A DNA stretch of 64,000 nucleotides, taken from positions 25,562,527 through 25,626,526 of the forward strand of contig OX485808.1 of NCBI GenBank assembly GCA_950295325.1, read 5' to 3'. This DNA is from Polytrichum commune. Taxonomy: Eukaryota > Streptophyta > Polytrichopsida > Polytrichales > Polytrichaceae. Shown one piece after another: positions 24,601 through 36,430 of the stretch. Each line of letters opens with the position of its first letter. Position 1 is the first letter of the stretch. The translations under genes were made by a program, and so were the position numbers. Under the pieces are notes generated by a model, which was given only the letters and a program-made list of their open reading frames with translations, was not told the DNA's origin and searched no databases.

Positions 24601-25299
24601 TTTTTCCTAGTGAAAAACCTGCACCTGAATGATGTATAAGATTTCTTATGAACGCCTGATGATTGGACAATCGTGTAGATTTCAAGCAAGAACAACTTCA
24701 ACAGGTCTGAAGTGCTTGTACCTGACTTCTTCAATATAGTCTTGAACGACAAGTGGAAGCTGCTGCCTGCCCTTGTGCAACCGAGGGTTGCAGATATTAC
24801 CAAGGTTGCGGGTGAGATCGACACGCAAGGAGAATAACACATCATCAATGGAACCTTGAGTACGTCTCGCCTGAAGCTCCTCAAGCTTCCCGAGAACAAA
24901 TCCTTCATCATACAGCTTCCATTCATTCAGTGCACCGTCCATGTCGAGCATGCTGGCCGCATTAGCCCACTCATCATAAGTGATGGCAGCTCTCATGAGG
25001 TTTGTGTAATGTTTTTCATGAGATATTATCTCCTCTGACCCAGGGTTTCGCAAGTGCATCCGTCTTCGAAGTGTTCCACCAACGACAATGGCCATCACCG
25101 ATAGTGCAAGGATGGGGCTTGAAGTAATGCCAGAGAATTGAGTCCATGTCAATAGCAATAGCAGAAGTAAAAGGAAACCTCCCCCTCGTCGCCACTGTAT
25201 TATCATACCTCGATCCTTTCTTTCAACCAGTTCCGGTGCCCAATTATTTCTGAAATTAATGTACCTACACACAGCAATGTGGACGTGTTTAGTGGCCAA
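21628..25299 (-). CDS. SDP1-like patatin-domain protein lacking the catalytic Ser/Asp dyad
   Basis: Five exons on the - strand (25299-24722, 24409-23770, 23658-23485, 22995-22852, 22500-21628) give about 802 aa, close to plant SDP1/SDP1-like triacylglycerol lipases (about 800-825 aa). Family landmarks are intact: [80 protein letters not shown] and [14 protein letters not shown]. Hydrophobic stretches lie at residues 41-56 and 58-75. SDP1 normally starts seed-oil breakdown at the oil body. Here the lipase motif GxSxG reads GANMG (Asn261 in place of Ser, AAT at 24205-24207). The oxyanion-hole motif GGGxxxG-type segment reads SGDVALG, and the Asp of the DG motif aligns with Ala415. Introns and frame are intact, so this looks like a pseudo-lipase rather than a dead gene. 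Exon 5 may instead begin at 22482 (18 bp shorter). The start is uncertain: Met1, or Met32 at 25206. Confidence 0.88.
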
Positions 25300-25383
25300 G
25301 TGGGAAGTGCTGATTCCATCACATATAAGAATTTAGTACAGCTCTTCTCTATGAAAACTTGTTGGCAACAAGAAGTCTGCTGT

Positions 25384-28204
25384 TTAAATGGAGTCGTGCA
25401 ACATTAGACGTGGAATTTGCACACTGTAAACCAACCTGTTGAGAAGTTGCACAGCCAGCCATCCCAGTATCCAGCTGAAGACTTGGCTTGCCACGGCCAT
25501 CGCCGGGAAGCGCAGGGATGGGTTGTAGGGCCAATACATTTGTGCTATGGGTACTGCCATGATGAGTGCTGCCAGAATCCAAGCTGTTGCAAAAACTGAA
25601 ATCGTTAGAATCTGCATCTTAATATAAACCCTCTGGGGTCTCTGTAAGATGATCTATGTTCCGGGATAACCGACGGCTAGTTCATTATCAGCCGATGGAT
25701 TTCCCCTCATGGCCGGTCCAAATTTCCAACCATCGGATGGCAATCCGACTGTAATTTCAATCCTCCGGCAATTAGCCGATGGACCAAAAAATGTCCCGGA
25801 ATTGTAGTCGATTCTTCTTGTGAGTTACTGGATTTCAGCCGGAAGCATCCAAAGCGCTATTTGTCTGGGGCATCTGATGATGCACTTGAGGAAGTACCCC
25901 AAACCTTAAACTTTTTGAATTATGCAACCTTTCCATGACCAAATCCAATTGCTTCTATGAAGAATTGGGGGACCCTTGGCCTTCAAGCTGTGAAAGCATT
26001 GCTAGGTTCAATTCTTGCCAAGGATATTAACTCTTGAAATTTAAAATTTTGAACATCCCTTTCTTTTCACTTATTCAAGATTTTGTACTAAGAAATGATT
26101 TCTAATAACTTTTCATACATTTTTTAAACAATTAATGCCGATATGAATTCCATTTAATCAGATATTGGCCAATGAAAATATGAAAATATAGGCAATTGGC
26201 CGATTGATTTTACAAAAGACCGGCTCTTGTCGATGTAAATTGGAAAAAATCCGACCCTTCGTAGCAACTACCGGCAATTAGCCACTAAGTCTTCAAAAAC
26301 TTCCCGAACTCTGAAGATGATGAATACGAAGTAACCATTTACTACATGGATTGCAGTCAAATCAACCTTTCATTGTCGTTTGCAGGTGGTTTAAAGCCAG
26401 TTGTGTATCGCCACAAAAAGTGATTCTTTTTAAGGTAAATTTCAGATTTAGAAAATGCGGTGTCTGCAAGATTGGTCAGAGTATTGTTCACATACCAGTT
26501 GTACATGAGCCGTCATCAGTGAGTATGATTGTAGCAGATCCACTTCGAATAGGTACTAAAGAGCCCTCAGCTATTTCGATCATCTTTGAAGCGTAGATTT
26601 GAACTCCTTGCTGAAGCCCGTCTAGGTTGAATTGCACAGTGAGGACCTCCAGTTCAGTACCCAGTTCGTGTACCTGGTAAGAGAACAGACACGGGAAACA
26701 TTCCTCATTATGCAGGCTTCACAAATTGTGCAGCAATCGTATTCATGAACGCTGAAGAGGTAGACTGGAATCCTACTGGAATATAGAGAGAAATTAGCGA
26801 TGGGCTCTCAAGAAGTTTAAAATTCCAATTAAGCCCGACGAATGTAGCAATTCGAAGGTCCAAGAGACTCACCAATGAAGGACGGCACTCAGACAAGAGT
26901 GTCAAAGTTCGACCATGAGTCTGAGCAATGAGTTTAGCTCCATTCAAGTGGTGTCCCGTAATTTTGAGCATGGCCGCTGCAATTTTGACTTACACACATG
27001 TCAGTGACCGCAAGATGATAAACAACCAGAATGACGGCACAAAATAAAATGATCGACTAACTTAACCCTAAAATGTCCTACCAAGTGGTGACGGCCTCAA
27101 AAGAACGACCTAATTACGAAAGCAAGTTGATTGCAGGGCTCCGAGGCCACTTATTGGACGGGACGTCCCTCCACGACTTCAACTGCATAGCCAAAATTTT
27201 CACTTACTTGAAATTGGAGTGGCATTTTCTATGGCCGGAATGTTGTAGTCCTGGAGCTTGATGAGCTCCACTTGGTGAACTGCGCAGCAGGAGATTCAGA
27301 GTTAGACCGAGGTCACGTGTTTCTTTGGATTGTAGTTGTCTTCCGTGGTTTGTATGCCCAGTCTATATCGAGTATTGTTGCGCAATGGTTGCAAAATGCT
27401 TCATAGTAGATTAAAATTACCTCTGTATTCGAGGAAGACGCCCCAGGTATCCACCTGCAAAGTGCACTGAATATCTTCCTCGCTCGCTTCCTGCACCACC
27501 GCCGCGGCCTTGTGCAGGATCCCTTCGTGTGTCCATGAATTCAACTGCACCACTGTCGAATGCTCAAACCTCTCCACTCGCGGTGTGGATCCGAACAGCT
27601 TCTGCATTTTCTCTGCCCAACGCCGAACTTGCCCTTTCAAAACCGCACCCTGGAATACAAGGACCAAGAAACAAGGTAGGCTGGAGCTGGAGCCCTTGGT
27701 GGCTGCAGTCGCACGATGATGTGTCCCTCTGAGGTGGTGGTCATGATCGACACCTTCATCTACATACTCATCATCCATCTCGAGCTCCGACATAGTTTCC
27801 CTGTCTGAGTCTGGATATGCAACTCGACGTCTTCCCTGTGCGTCGGGTTCGGCGCTCATTAGTTCGAGTGGAGGCATCGCAGCCATTGGCACCTCCTCCA
27901 CAGAAAATATACCAACCCCTTCACCTACTTCGGCCCTCCATCCCCGTTTAGCTAAGTCATCGAGCAACTCGTGAAGTTGAGCCTCGTCTCTCTTCACGCC
28001 ATTGATGGCACCAATAGCTGGAACTGCAAGCTCCTCCTTCAGCCATGGAGCATTGTTTTTCCGGCTCCTGCTGCTCGTCTGTATCCATTCCTGTATGCCG
28101 TACTTGTTCAATGCGTACACGAGAAGGAGATGGTAGAGGCCGACTACCACGTTCCAGACGATCATGATGAGGCTAGGCCTCGTCGTAATCACATCCGGTA
28201 CCAT
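25384..28204 (-). CDS. Predicted membrane protein of unknown family
   Basis: I do not recognise the family. Five exons (28204-27421, 27279-27208, 26976-26873, 26673-26496, 25583-25384) join in phase with good GT-AG sites and give 445 aa. Residues 11-32 form one hydrophobic segment (IMIVWNVVVGLYHLLLVYAL). The region at 120-160 is acidic, then His-rich (DHDHHLRGTHHR). A second half of mixed alpha/beta character contains KLIAQTHGRTLTLLSE. Two hydrophobic segments sit at the C-terminus (AWILAALIMAVPIAQMYW and VFSWILGWLAVQLL), so it is probably an integral membrane protein. Its stop lies 84 bp before the SDP1-like start on the same strand, and a donor in its last exon could splice in frame into that gene. 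Intron 4 holds a Pro/Gly-codon-free repeat rich in CCGGCAATTAGCC. Product and exon structure are well supported; function is not. Confidence 0.72.
25658..26309. repeat. Possible TIR element in intron 4 of the membrane-protein gene
   Basis: The ends GTTCCGGGATAACCGACGG and CTTCAAAAACTTCCCGAAC are roughly inverted. CCGGCAATTAGCC occurs at about 25763 and 26269, and GCCGATGG-like words recur. No clear target duplication. It occupies most of the 912-bp intron. Confidence 0.35.
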
Positions 28205-28649
28205 CGTATTATTGTGATTGAGTAACGAAGCTTATAAATGCAGACCTGGTCCCAGCTGCTACCGTCGACTTATCCAGCTCAACCTTGCACCATTGATTCA
28301 TCCACAACAAATTGTCCGTAATCTAAATCTCCTCCAACCACAAGAACCACCGCGCATTGCCATCGATCGACTCCGCGCCATAGTCACCACTCTTCCGATC
28401 ACGTCAAGAATCTCCGCTTCAACTTTTCTAGGTTTTCAAGAAGCTACCACAATCTCTGAAAGTTACAATTCACGGCGCAAGAAAAGGCACGGCACTTGCG
28501 AGAAAACAAGAAACTGGAGGTCCGAGCTATCAATAAGCTGCAGTAAAGATAAGGGAAAACAATTAGCTATGCAAGTACAAACACCCTCACAGGACACAGA
28601 AGTCGACTCCGGCACTCAAGACTTCGAAGAACTGAAACGACATCAATAA
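28205..28649. other. 5' flank of the membrane-protein gene
   Basis: It must hold the promoter and 5' UTR of the - strand gene. A 143-codon + strand ORF (28218-28649) starts 14 bp from the opposite start codon. It is basic and of low complexity, resembles nothing known to me, and is not called as a gene. Confidence 0.5.
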
Positions 28650-29510
28650 AGCTTGGGTATTATAAACCGAAGCCGCAAAGTATACCACCTCAATTTGACA
28701 GACATTCATAAGATCAGCTATGCACCAAGCCTGTGTAGCTTTCACCCCTAACAACACTCCAAACTTATGCACTTGATTTCCTCGAGGTGTATTTCTCCCT
28801 GCAGGATCACGTAGCGCTTCAACTCAACATACAGAATGGTCTAACCGACCACAACCGCACTAAGAACATTGTATCCAACTGCACACCACACAGAACTCGA
28901 CTTTGGCACTCACGAGTTCAGAGAATTAAAGCCACATCAGTTAAGCTATACGCGTTGTAAACCGGAGCAGGAAAGTATTGCCATCTCAAATCGCCAGACA
29001 CTCTTAAGAGTGCAAGATATATGATGATACACAAGCAGCTTCACAATCAAGATTATGTAATAGAGAATTGTCGAAGGAGCCGAGCAGGTCCAATGGCCGA
29101 GGCAATACGTTCTAAGCAGCAATTGACTCAAGCAACATCAAACTAGCGTCTATGTGTTGTAAATCGAAGCAGGAAAGTATTGCCACCTCAACTCAAATTG
29201 CCAGACGCTCTTAAGAGTGCAAGATCTACGATCGTACACAAAAGCAGCTACAGAAGGAAGATTCTGTAAGAGAGAAACTGTCGAAGGAGCTCGGCAGGTC
29301 CAATGGCTGATGCATTACGTTGTAAGTAGCAATTGACTCAAGCAACACCAATGAAGCGTTTATGTGTTGTAAACCGAAGCAGGAAAGTATTGCCACCTCA
29401 AATTGGCCAGACGCTCTTGACAGTGCAAGATGTATGATCGTACACAAAAGCAGCTACACAATGAAGACTCTGTAAGAGAGAAACTGTCGAAGGAGCTGAG
29501 CAATACTTAT
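28650..29510. repeat. Imperfect tandem array, unit about 202-210 bp
   Basis: The core CAGGAAAGTATTGCCA starts at 28968, 29170 and 29380. Each unit also carries a CTCTTAAGAGTGCAAGAT palindrome, GTACACAAAAGCAGCTACA and CTGTCGAAGGAGC. A more degenerate unit with CCGCAAAGTATACCACCTCA lies at about 28672. So there are three good copies and one decayed, 0.45-1.3 kb upstream of the membrane-protein gene. Confidence 0.85.
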
Positions 29511-30084
29511 GGTTGATGCGATACGGTACAGGAATACGTACAATGACTCCTATGGGACAAAGCCACCCTGAGAAGATTTGGCAGTTTGTGAAAGGAGGTG
29601 GAGGGAAGAAGATCTACGGTACTGTAGAGCTGGTGGTGGACTTGCTCCACGGCGCTAACGTCGGAAACACGGTAAGTGAAGATTGAAGAACCGGCTGTTT
29701 GTGTGTGGGGCGGAGTCCCATGAAAGAAGCGGTTGCTTGCTTCCAATCTTGCTTGTCTGTACTGAGGCGCGCCGGTCTACTGAATACTCAGGTGGTTCAG
29801 TCCCTCTCCAGGTGTTGGTGGTGATCGATCCCTTGGTGATGAAGGCAAGCGGACTCCAATGTTGGGATACTTATCAAGGTAGATGGGTCTTCAAATGGTT
29901 ACTTTTTCCCAACTAGCCCACTTCTCCTAGGCTACGAAACACACAATTCGAAACAAGATGGTTAGCAAATCCACTTTCCTTGTAATTTTCAGAGCTCCTA
30001 TCACTATCTTTATGAGCTCCTATTATCAAGGTGAAGACTCCCATGTTCATTAGGTGGTCACATAAGCCCCCCTCCAATTACGTT

Positions 30085-30240
30085 CACTACTGAACCTAGA
30101 ATGGTTATCGTATTTTGAGCACAAAGTTCAATCTCTCTTAGACACATGTTTTTTGGGTATTTGTTCTCAGAGCCACACCTATTCACATGCCACTCAAATA
30201 TTGGTGTCCCTTGAAGATGAGTGACCAACTTAAGCATGTC
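30085..30240 (-). repeat. Dispersed repeat family 4, reverse copy
   Basis: GGTTATCGTATTTTGAGCAC, CACATGTTTTTTGGGTAT, GAGCCACACCTATTCACATG and AAGATGAGTGACCAACTTAA are reverse complements of the 36.05-kb copy in reversed order. Confidence 0.6.
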
Positions 30241-30783
30241 TACCTTATGTGGAAAACGATGTAGTTTCGTATAGAAGAAGACAAGGGCAGTTGACGAGGG
30301 TGTTCATATTTCGTGTTTTGGTTTCCAACCTCTACCATCCGTGTGCAATGAAAATCTTACCCCATGTACGTTTATTGACTGTTGATTCATTTTAAATTAA
30401 TCTTACTAGACTAATTCAGGGCTCTGGTCCCAATTTAGATGTTAAATTATTTGGCTAGGAATCATAATCCCAAGAACCTACTGAGGTAGTAATTGATGTT
30501 TTCATGACCCTCCCTGATGTGGGTATTGTGAATGATTACCGGACATTTATGGATTTATTGGCTTAGGATTTGTGCCACTCAAGTGTGGGGATCCAATGCA
30601 AACCGAACTCCTATAAGTGTATGGTTGATTCATTCATACTTAATCACAATAGACTAAGTCGGGGTCTCTAATGCTCATTTGGGGGCTAAATTTGCTAGTA
30701 CATCCTATAAGGGATTCCCAATGTTTACACCTTCAACTTACTTGGATTGCACAAAATCTTGCCCGAATGAACCATTCCATGAT

Positions 30784-30990
30784 CGGGGTGTGCTTATACG
30801 GGATACATAACAATTTGTACAAACGCCCAACAAATATTGCACCTACAGTTACCTAGTCTTTGATATTGAATCCATATTTAGCACAACCTAGTAAAAAACG
30901 GAAGTGAGATTTTATTAATCTATTTACATAGTAGAATGTATTATAAGTCATGGTTCATGACAATACCACTCACCCTAGAGGGTCCAAGTT
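30784..30990 (-). repeat. Dispersed repeat family 2, copy d (partial)
   Basis: CGGGATACATAACAATTTGT, CCCAACAAATATTGC, ATATTGAATCCATATTTAGC and a degenerate end CACCCTAGAGGGTCC match copy a in order. Intergenic copy, 5' part missing. Confidence 0.5.
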
Positions 30991-31247
30991 CATTACCTAA
31001 GAATGCATGGGCGCCCCAGGCATCTATCATCTTTCTTCTAACATAAAAATCAAGTCATTCCCGAGCCCTCCCATTTGTTCTCACTCCTCTTATGGCTATG
31101 GAAATCCCTATTCCCCCCAAGGCACCTCATGTGGACTCACATACCAAGCGTGAATAAAATTCAAGCATACTTTTAATTGTAAAGAGAGAGAACTGGTTGT
31201 TTTAAAAACTAGAGAAATCATGTAGTTTTAAGGAAGAAAGTTTTATG

Positions 31248-32270
31248 ATCCCATATGACCTATAGGCATTCCCAAAGATTATCATCATGGAACAATTTTG
31301 TTTCCCAACAATGTTGTATACATTACATGTTGTTAACATATGCATTGATAGACTCCATCAACCCAAACGAATTGATTTGGATATCAAGTAATAGGAATGT
31401 ACAAGCACAAGTTTGGCCTTAGGCGGGTTGATCTTGAAGTTTTGATGGGATACATGTTCAAATCATTGTAAAACAACTCTTATGGTCATGTTATATGTCC
31501 ATCCTTCACATACGTTTCATATTTTGTACTGAAAGACTCCGTCCCAGACGATCAGTTCATAAATCAAGTTTTAGGAAGGTCCCATGTCAAGTAGCAATGT
31601 TCTATCCTTAGGCAACTTAATCTCAAAGTTATTATGGGACTCCAGCTTAGGCCTTGGATTCAAGCCACCTTAGATGATTCAATCAATGTTGTGGTGTTCA
31701 TAAGAGTGAGCCCAAAATATTTGGGAAAGTACATGGTTTTTTGAGAAGATAATTATTTGATCATGTGACCTATAGGAGTTTCCTAAGATTGTCATCATGG
31801 AACTATTTCTTTGATTATATTGTTTATATCCTTCAAAAAGACTCCATCATTTATGTTGGAAGACTCCATTCCAAGAAAGTTGGTCCACTACCCAGGTGCC
31901 TGAAAAGTCATTCATTATCTCACACTCAATAATGAACACAATTTGGAGGACCTATGTATTTAGTTTAAGAATCAACAAACATGCGCTTCTAAAAATCAAA
32001 ACTAAACCAGAGTTGGTTTGATTTTGGTTGATGCTTCATCATAGATTTGCGAATGCAACACAAGTTTTGTTGTGCACATCTAATTGGTTAAAGTGGGAGA
32101 ACATTGGAGGAAAAAACCAACAACAAAACAAACACAAACACAAAAACAAACGAATAACACTCCCGGATCTTATGGTGGTATTGCCTATCTAACTTAGTAC
32201 CCCTCACAGGTGATCATGAGTCCATCATCTGTGTTGAAAGACTCCATCCTGAAAAAGCTGATCGGGAGTC
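31248..32270 (+). repeat. Diverged tandem duplication, spacing about 510 bp
   Basis: GTGACCTATAGG followed by TCATCATGGAACTATTT at about 31758 repeats an earlier block at about 31248. A GACTCCATC motif lies at the matching offsets 31351 and 31862. Further GACTCC motifs at 31535 and 32240 suggest a more complex repeat. Confidence 0.5.
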
Positions 32271-32369
32271 CAGACACACCCTCTAAATTCTTCTAGAGTT
32301 TGTCTCTTCGCGACATTGTTTAAGTTTATTTCTGTCATTTTGAACAGTTTCCAGAGTCCATACGGAACA

Positions 32370-32830
32370 GTATCCGGGAAGATTTTTGGACATAATCAGT
32401 TAACATCCTAGTGTCTCCAAGGCTAACAACCCGTTACATATTGACATCTTTTGGGTTTTCTTTATTAGTTTGAGGTATATTATGGTCTGCAATAACCCTA
32501 ATTTACCGGATGACAGTGGAGAGGTACTCAAATCCAAACGGAGGAGTTGGTTTCCAACCTGGTTGTGAAATCTTCTCTCTACTTGACGGAAAAACCAAGA
32601 GCCCACCCACTACAAGGTAAGCGCTAAACTCCACCCTACACTAAGGGGTTCCTTGGGCAGGATAAAGCCAACATGTTCAAATGCATGTCAGATTGCCCAA
32701 CGTTGTATATCATTACAATTATGAGATATATTCTCTAAACTCCTCTAAAATGAGCGGTAGTTTTCGCAAGTCTTGAACTTCAGCCGATTATTTCTCAAAC
32801 TCAAGCGGTTCATCTGTAAGTAGCTGTGGG
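32370..32830 (+). repeat. Dispersed repeat family 5, copy 1
   Basis: GGGAAGATTTTTGGACATAA, ATCCTAGTGTCTCCAAGG, TTATTAGTTTGAGGTATATT, TCTTGAACTTCAGCC and TTCATCTGTAA recur in the same order at 61.45-61.67 kb. Confidence 0.6.
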
Positions 32831-34020
32831 CTCTCCCCAATTCATGGGTACGGAAGTGGGTAAATTTCAACATCTCCACTGCAGTGTAGCAGTTACAGTA
32901 GGCAGTAGCACGGGTCACCCGCATGTTTCATCATCAAATTGGCAAGTCAAAAAGTGTGCGGTTGCTGCAACTACATAAGGGCCACTTCACTACCGAGCCA
33001 AGAGCCGTGACCATGAAATTGTGAGAGCCCAAAAGAAAGTGTCCAAAGGTCGTCCCAACACACCTCCAAAATCATGTAGTGTGAAGTACGTCATATGTGA
33101 CCGGGCCCTCAACCGAATGTTATTTCCATGAATTACGGGCCTTCACATGCGATAAAGAAAAATAAATCAACGGTTGTGAGTGTTCGAAATGCCATGATCA
33201 CTTGGTTTTGTGTTAAGCCTACCTCCGGAAAGTGATTTTTGAAAATAATCCAAGTGACCATTAAACATGATCCATTCGATGCCATGTAGGGATCCATGTA
33301 GGCTTTACATCCATCTTGCATTCACTCACTCCATTGGTCCCTCAAGCGTAGTGTGAAGCGAACTTGGACCGGCTCTGCCTTTTCCACCAATGAGAGTGCT
33401 TGAAGTGCAATGATCATGGGCTCTCAGTCTCGTGTGTGAAATGGCCCTTATAACTTACTTTTCCTAGTCTCAAAACCTGGCAGCATGTCAAATTGGTTGT
33501 TGCTATGTTTAGGTAGAGGGGCTGGAGCGCCCATTCCTTTACAATCGGATGATGTTCATTTCACATTCGATCGGAGCCGCACTTGGCATACATTTATCGT
33601 ATGTGAGTGTTATTCAGTTTGATGATCAATTCTCCAACTTCTACCGATTATCATTACACAACAAAACTTGTGTTGCATTAGAAAATCTATGTTAAAGCAT
33701 TTGACGAAATCAGATTGAGCATTGGACTCTTCCTTATTTAGTTATGGTTATTGAAAGTGTATATTTGTTGACTTTTAAATTAAATACACGTGTCCTCCCG
33801 ATTGTGTTCGTTATTGAGAACGGAGTAGTTGTTGATAAAAGTTACTCCCTCAATGAAACTCCTTGAAACAAACTTCAAGATACCAGAAACTACCATTAAA
33901 CACACATTCAAGGAAATCAACACCATCGCTATACAACATGCCGGATCAATTATTCTACATAAAAGGAAGATAGAAAATAACCAACCCCTACCCCTCGATC
34001 AATAAATAACCTAAAATAAA

Positions 34021-34042
34021 TTATATATATATATATATATAA
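34021..34042. repeat. AT microsatellite
   Basis: A (TA)10 run followed by AATAAAATAA. Confidence 0.9.
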
Positions 34043-34504
34043 TAAAATAAAGAAACAACTTTATTTATAATACATGTCTAGCTCAAAGTGAACACTTGTC
34101 TCAGGAAGAAGGGATAGGGCCGGTTGGTTCTCAACAAATTTTCCTGCCTATGATAGAATCACTAGCAGCACCAAGTCATGTATACCATTATAACGCTCAA
34201 ACAAACTCAAAGGGAATCGAACCCGGACCGTATAGTGGTAGCATAAACGTTCCAACCAACCTTGGAACCATGACTTGGTGTCCTCAAACAAAAGCCAACA
34301 CCAATATATACCCATAAGACTAATCAACACCAATAAGGTTACTAGTACTTAGCCTTAGTTACTAAAGTGTCGATTCCCGAAAGGGGAGAGTAGTCTTCAT
34401 ACAATGGCCCTTTGTCCTATGGGCTCTGGCTCATTGTCGAGACAAACAGACACTCTATTCACGCCGGCCCTTTTAAAAGGGGGCAGGTGTTCATATCTAT
34501 CTTG

Positions 34505-34590
34505 ATAAAAGTTGAAGACCTAGTTCAATCTCTTCTAAACATATGTCTTTATGGTGTCTATGGTCTTAATATTCACCAAACGACACACCA
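34505..34590 (-). repeat. Dispersed repeat family 4, fragment
   Basis: TAGTTCAATCTCTTCTAAAC and ATATGTCTTTATGGTGTCTA match the same part of the family as the copies at 30.1 and 35.0 kb. Confidence 0.4.
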
Positions 34591-35024
34591 ACCAAACATA
34601 GCGGATTGATGAAGAAAAATAATTGAATAACATCCACATATCTTAAGTGTTATTTAGTTTTTTTCATTTTTTTTCATCTTCTATTGAATATAGTACAACC
34701 TAAAATTTATGTTGGATTAACAAAATGTGGATGGAACATCAAAAAGATTGCATTGAAAATTGAACTTCCCCTTATTTACATGTGGTTATCGGAAGTGCAA
34801 GTATGTTGATTCCTTAAGTGAATACAAATTTACCCCCCCCCCTCCCCTTCCCCAAATCGTGTTGACTATTGAGTGTATAGGTTTAGTTGTTCCACTATTA
34901 ACATAGAACCTGCCACCAAAAGGTGGGAGTAGGCCCAAGGCAAAGAGGCGCTTCGTTCAAGCTTCCTTCCTTTTAAAGCCTACGTTAAACTACTATTGTT
35001 GCTTGAGTGTGTAACAATTCATTA

Positions 35025-35135
35025 AACTTGATGGTGTGGTTCAATCTCTTTAAACATGTGTATTTTATAATGTATATTCTAGAGTCCACACCTAACCATA
35101 CAACACTCAAATATAGGTGTTTGATTAACAAACAT
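35025..35135 (-). repeat. Dispersed repeat family 4, fragment
   Basis: GGTTCAATCTCTTTAAACAT, GAGTCCACACCTAACCATAC and ACACTCAAATATAGGTGTTT match the reverse copy at 30.1 kb block by block. Confidence 0.5.
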
Positions 35136-36014
35136 AACCAAATAATAATTGCTTCCTTACATACAGTACACTTTCTTATTCTCAAAGCATGGCATGATAA
35201 TTTGGTTTTTGCTACAATAACTCCTAAAAACCAAGGACTTATTTGTCCATACGAACACATGCCCGTGGCTCCAAATGACCAACCTAGTAGCACCATATGA
35301 CATCCCTAATTTATGGGAGTTGGATAAGGTGATACATGCCCATGATTGCCCAAGGTGGGCCTGAGAAGGTTGGAGGCTTGCCTAATAAATATGTGAATAG
35401 ATGAGGCTACGCCTCAAGGAGTTGAGGGCACATTTCCATGTGTTGATGAAGTGACAAGTCGGTGATAACCACTACATTGGCAAAATTTGGGAGACCCTTT
35501 CACATGGAAGTGTTTGTTAATTCTTCTTGGAAAACATGATTCTAAGAATGGCACAATTATAACATATAGTTGAAGTTTGAGGAGGGAGACTTGACCTTCT
35601 CTGGCCTACAAAATCAGGAAGATTGGTTCTTATTTGAGTAGGAAAACTTGAACTTTATAAACTTGTTGGTGTAGACCCAATATTGTCATGTTTTAGACCT
35701 TTTTTCCATAGTGCAAATATTCTTTTATTCAGAACCTTGCTTGAAATTTTCATAATTTTTTATTTTTATTTTCATGTGTCTAGGATCTCAAGGTATAATA
35801 TTGAATCAATTCAATCGTGCGAATTTTGAAATGGGTAAGTGAGAGGATAGTCACATTCCAAGCAAATATACTCTCTCATATGTTGGCCTTCCTTCCTTCT
35901 CCACATAACAGTGTTCGGCCATCACGATGCTTGAAGATACTGACGAAAGATCTGCCAATGTTCACGAACTATAGTTTGCTTTGGAATGGCTACCACATGA
36001 CATCGCCCTAAGTA

Positions 36015-36430
36015 TAAGGTAGACAACTCTTATTTAATTACCTTTCTTAATTGGTCACTTATGTTTGAGTGGTATGTGGTGAGGTGTGGCTCCAAGAATG
36101 GATACCCAAAAGACATATGTTTGAAAGAGTTGGACTACGTGCTCAAAATATGATAACTATTGTAGGCTCAATAGTGAACAAAAATGGGGGACCTATATGA
36201 CCATTTATTGAGCACGAGAATCTTCACTTCTATAATAGACAAGCTATTCATTTTGAGCTCCAAAAATTGTGAGAAAATTTGGCTACAGTCTCAATTTGGA
36301 TTTGCCAATGATCTTGTACTTAGATTTCATATTCTAGGAGAAGTGGGCTAGTCAGAATTGGGCTAGTGAATCAATTGTTTCATATCCTAGGGCTAGTAAG
36401 AACTGGTAACCATTTAAGACCCATCCACCT
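36015..36430 (+). repeat. Dispersed repeat family 4, long copy
   Basis: The best-preserved member: GAGTGGTATGTGGTGAGGTG, TGGCTCCAAGAATGGATACC, TGCTCAAAATATGATAACTA, ATTGAGCACGAGAATCTTCA and GGAGAAGTGGGCTAGTCA. Its 3' end carries a small internal duplication around GGGCTAGT. Confidence 0.65.

Noticed and set aside
21628-25299. SDP1-like gene as a decayed pseudogene
   Set aside because: About 800 codons are open across five exons with good splice sites, and many family motifs remain. Only the catalytic positions are changed.
28218-28649. 143-codon + strand ORF divergent from the membrane-protein gene
   Set aside because: Basic, low-complexity translation with no domain character; it overlaps the likely promoter and 5' UTR of the opposite gene and is best explained as chance.
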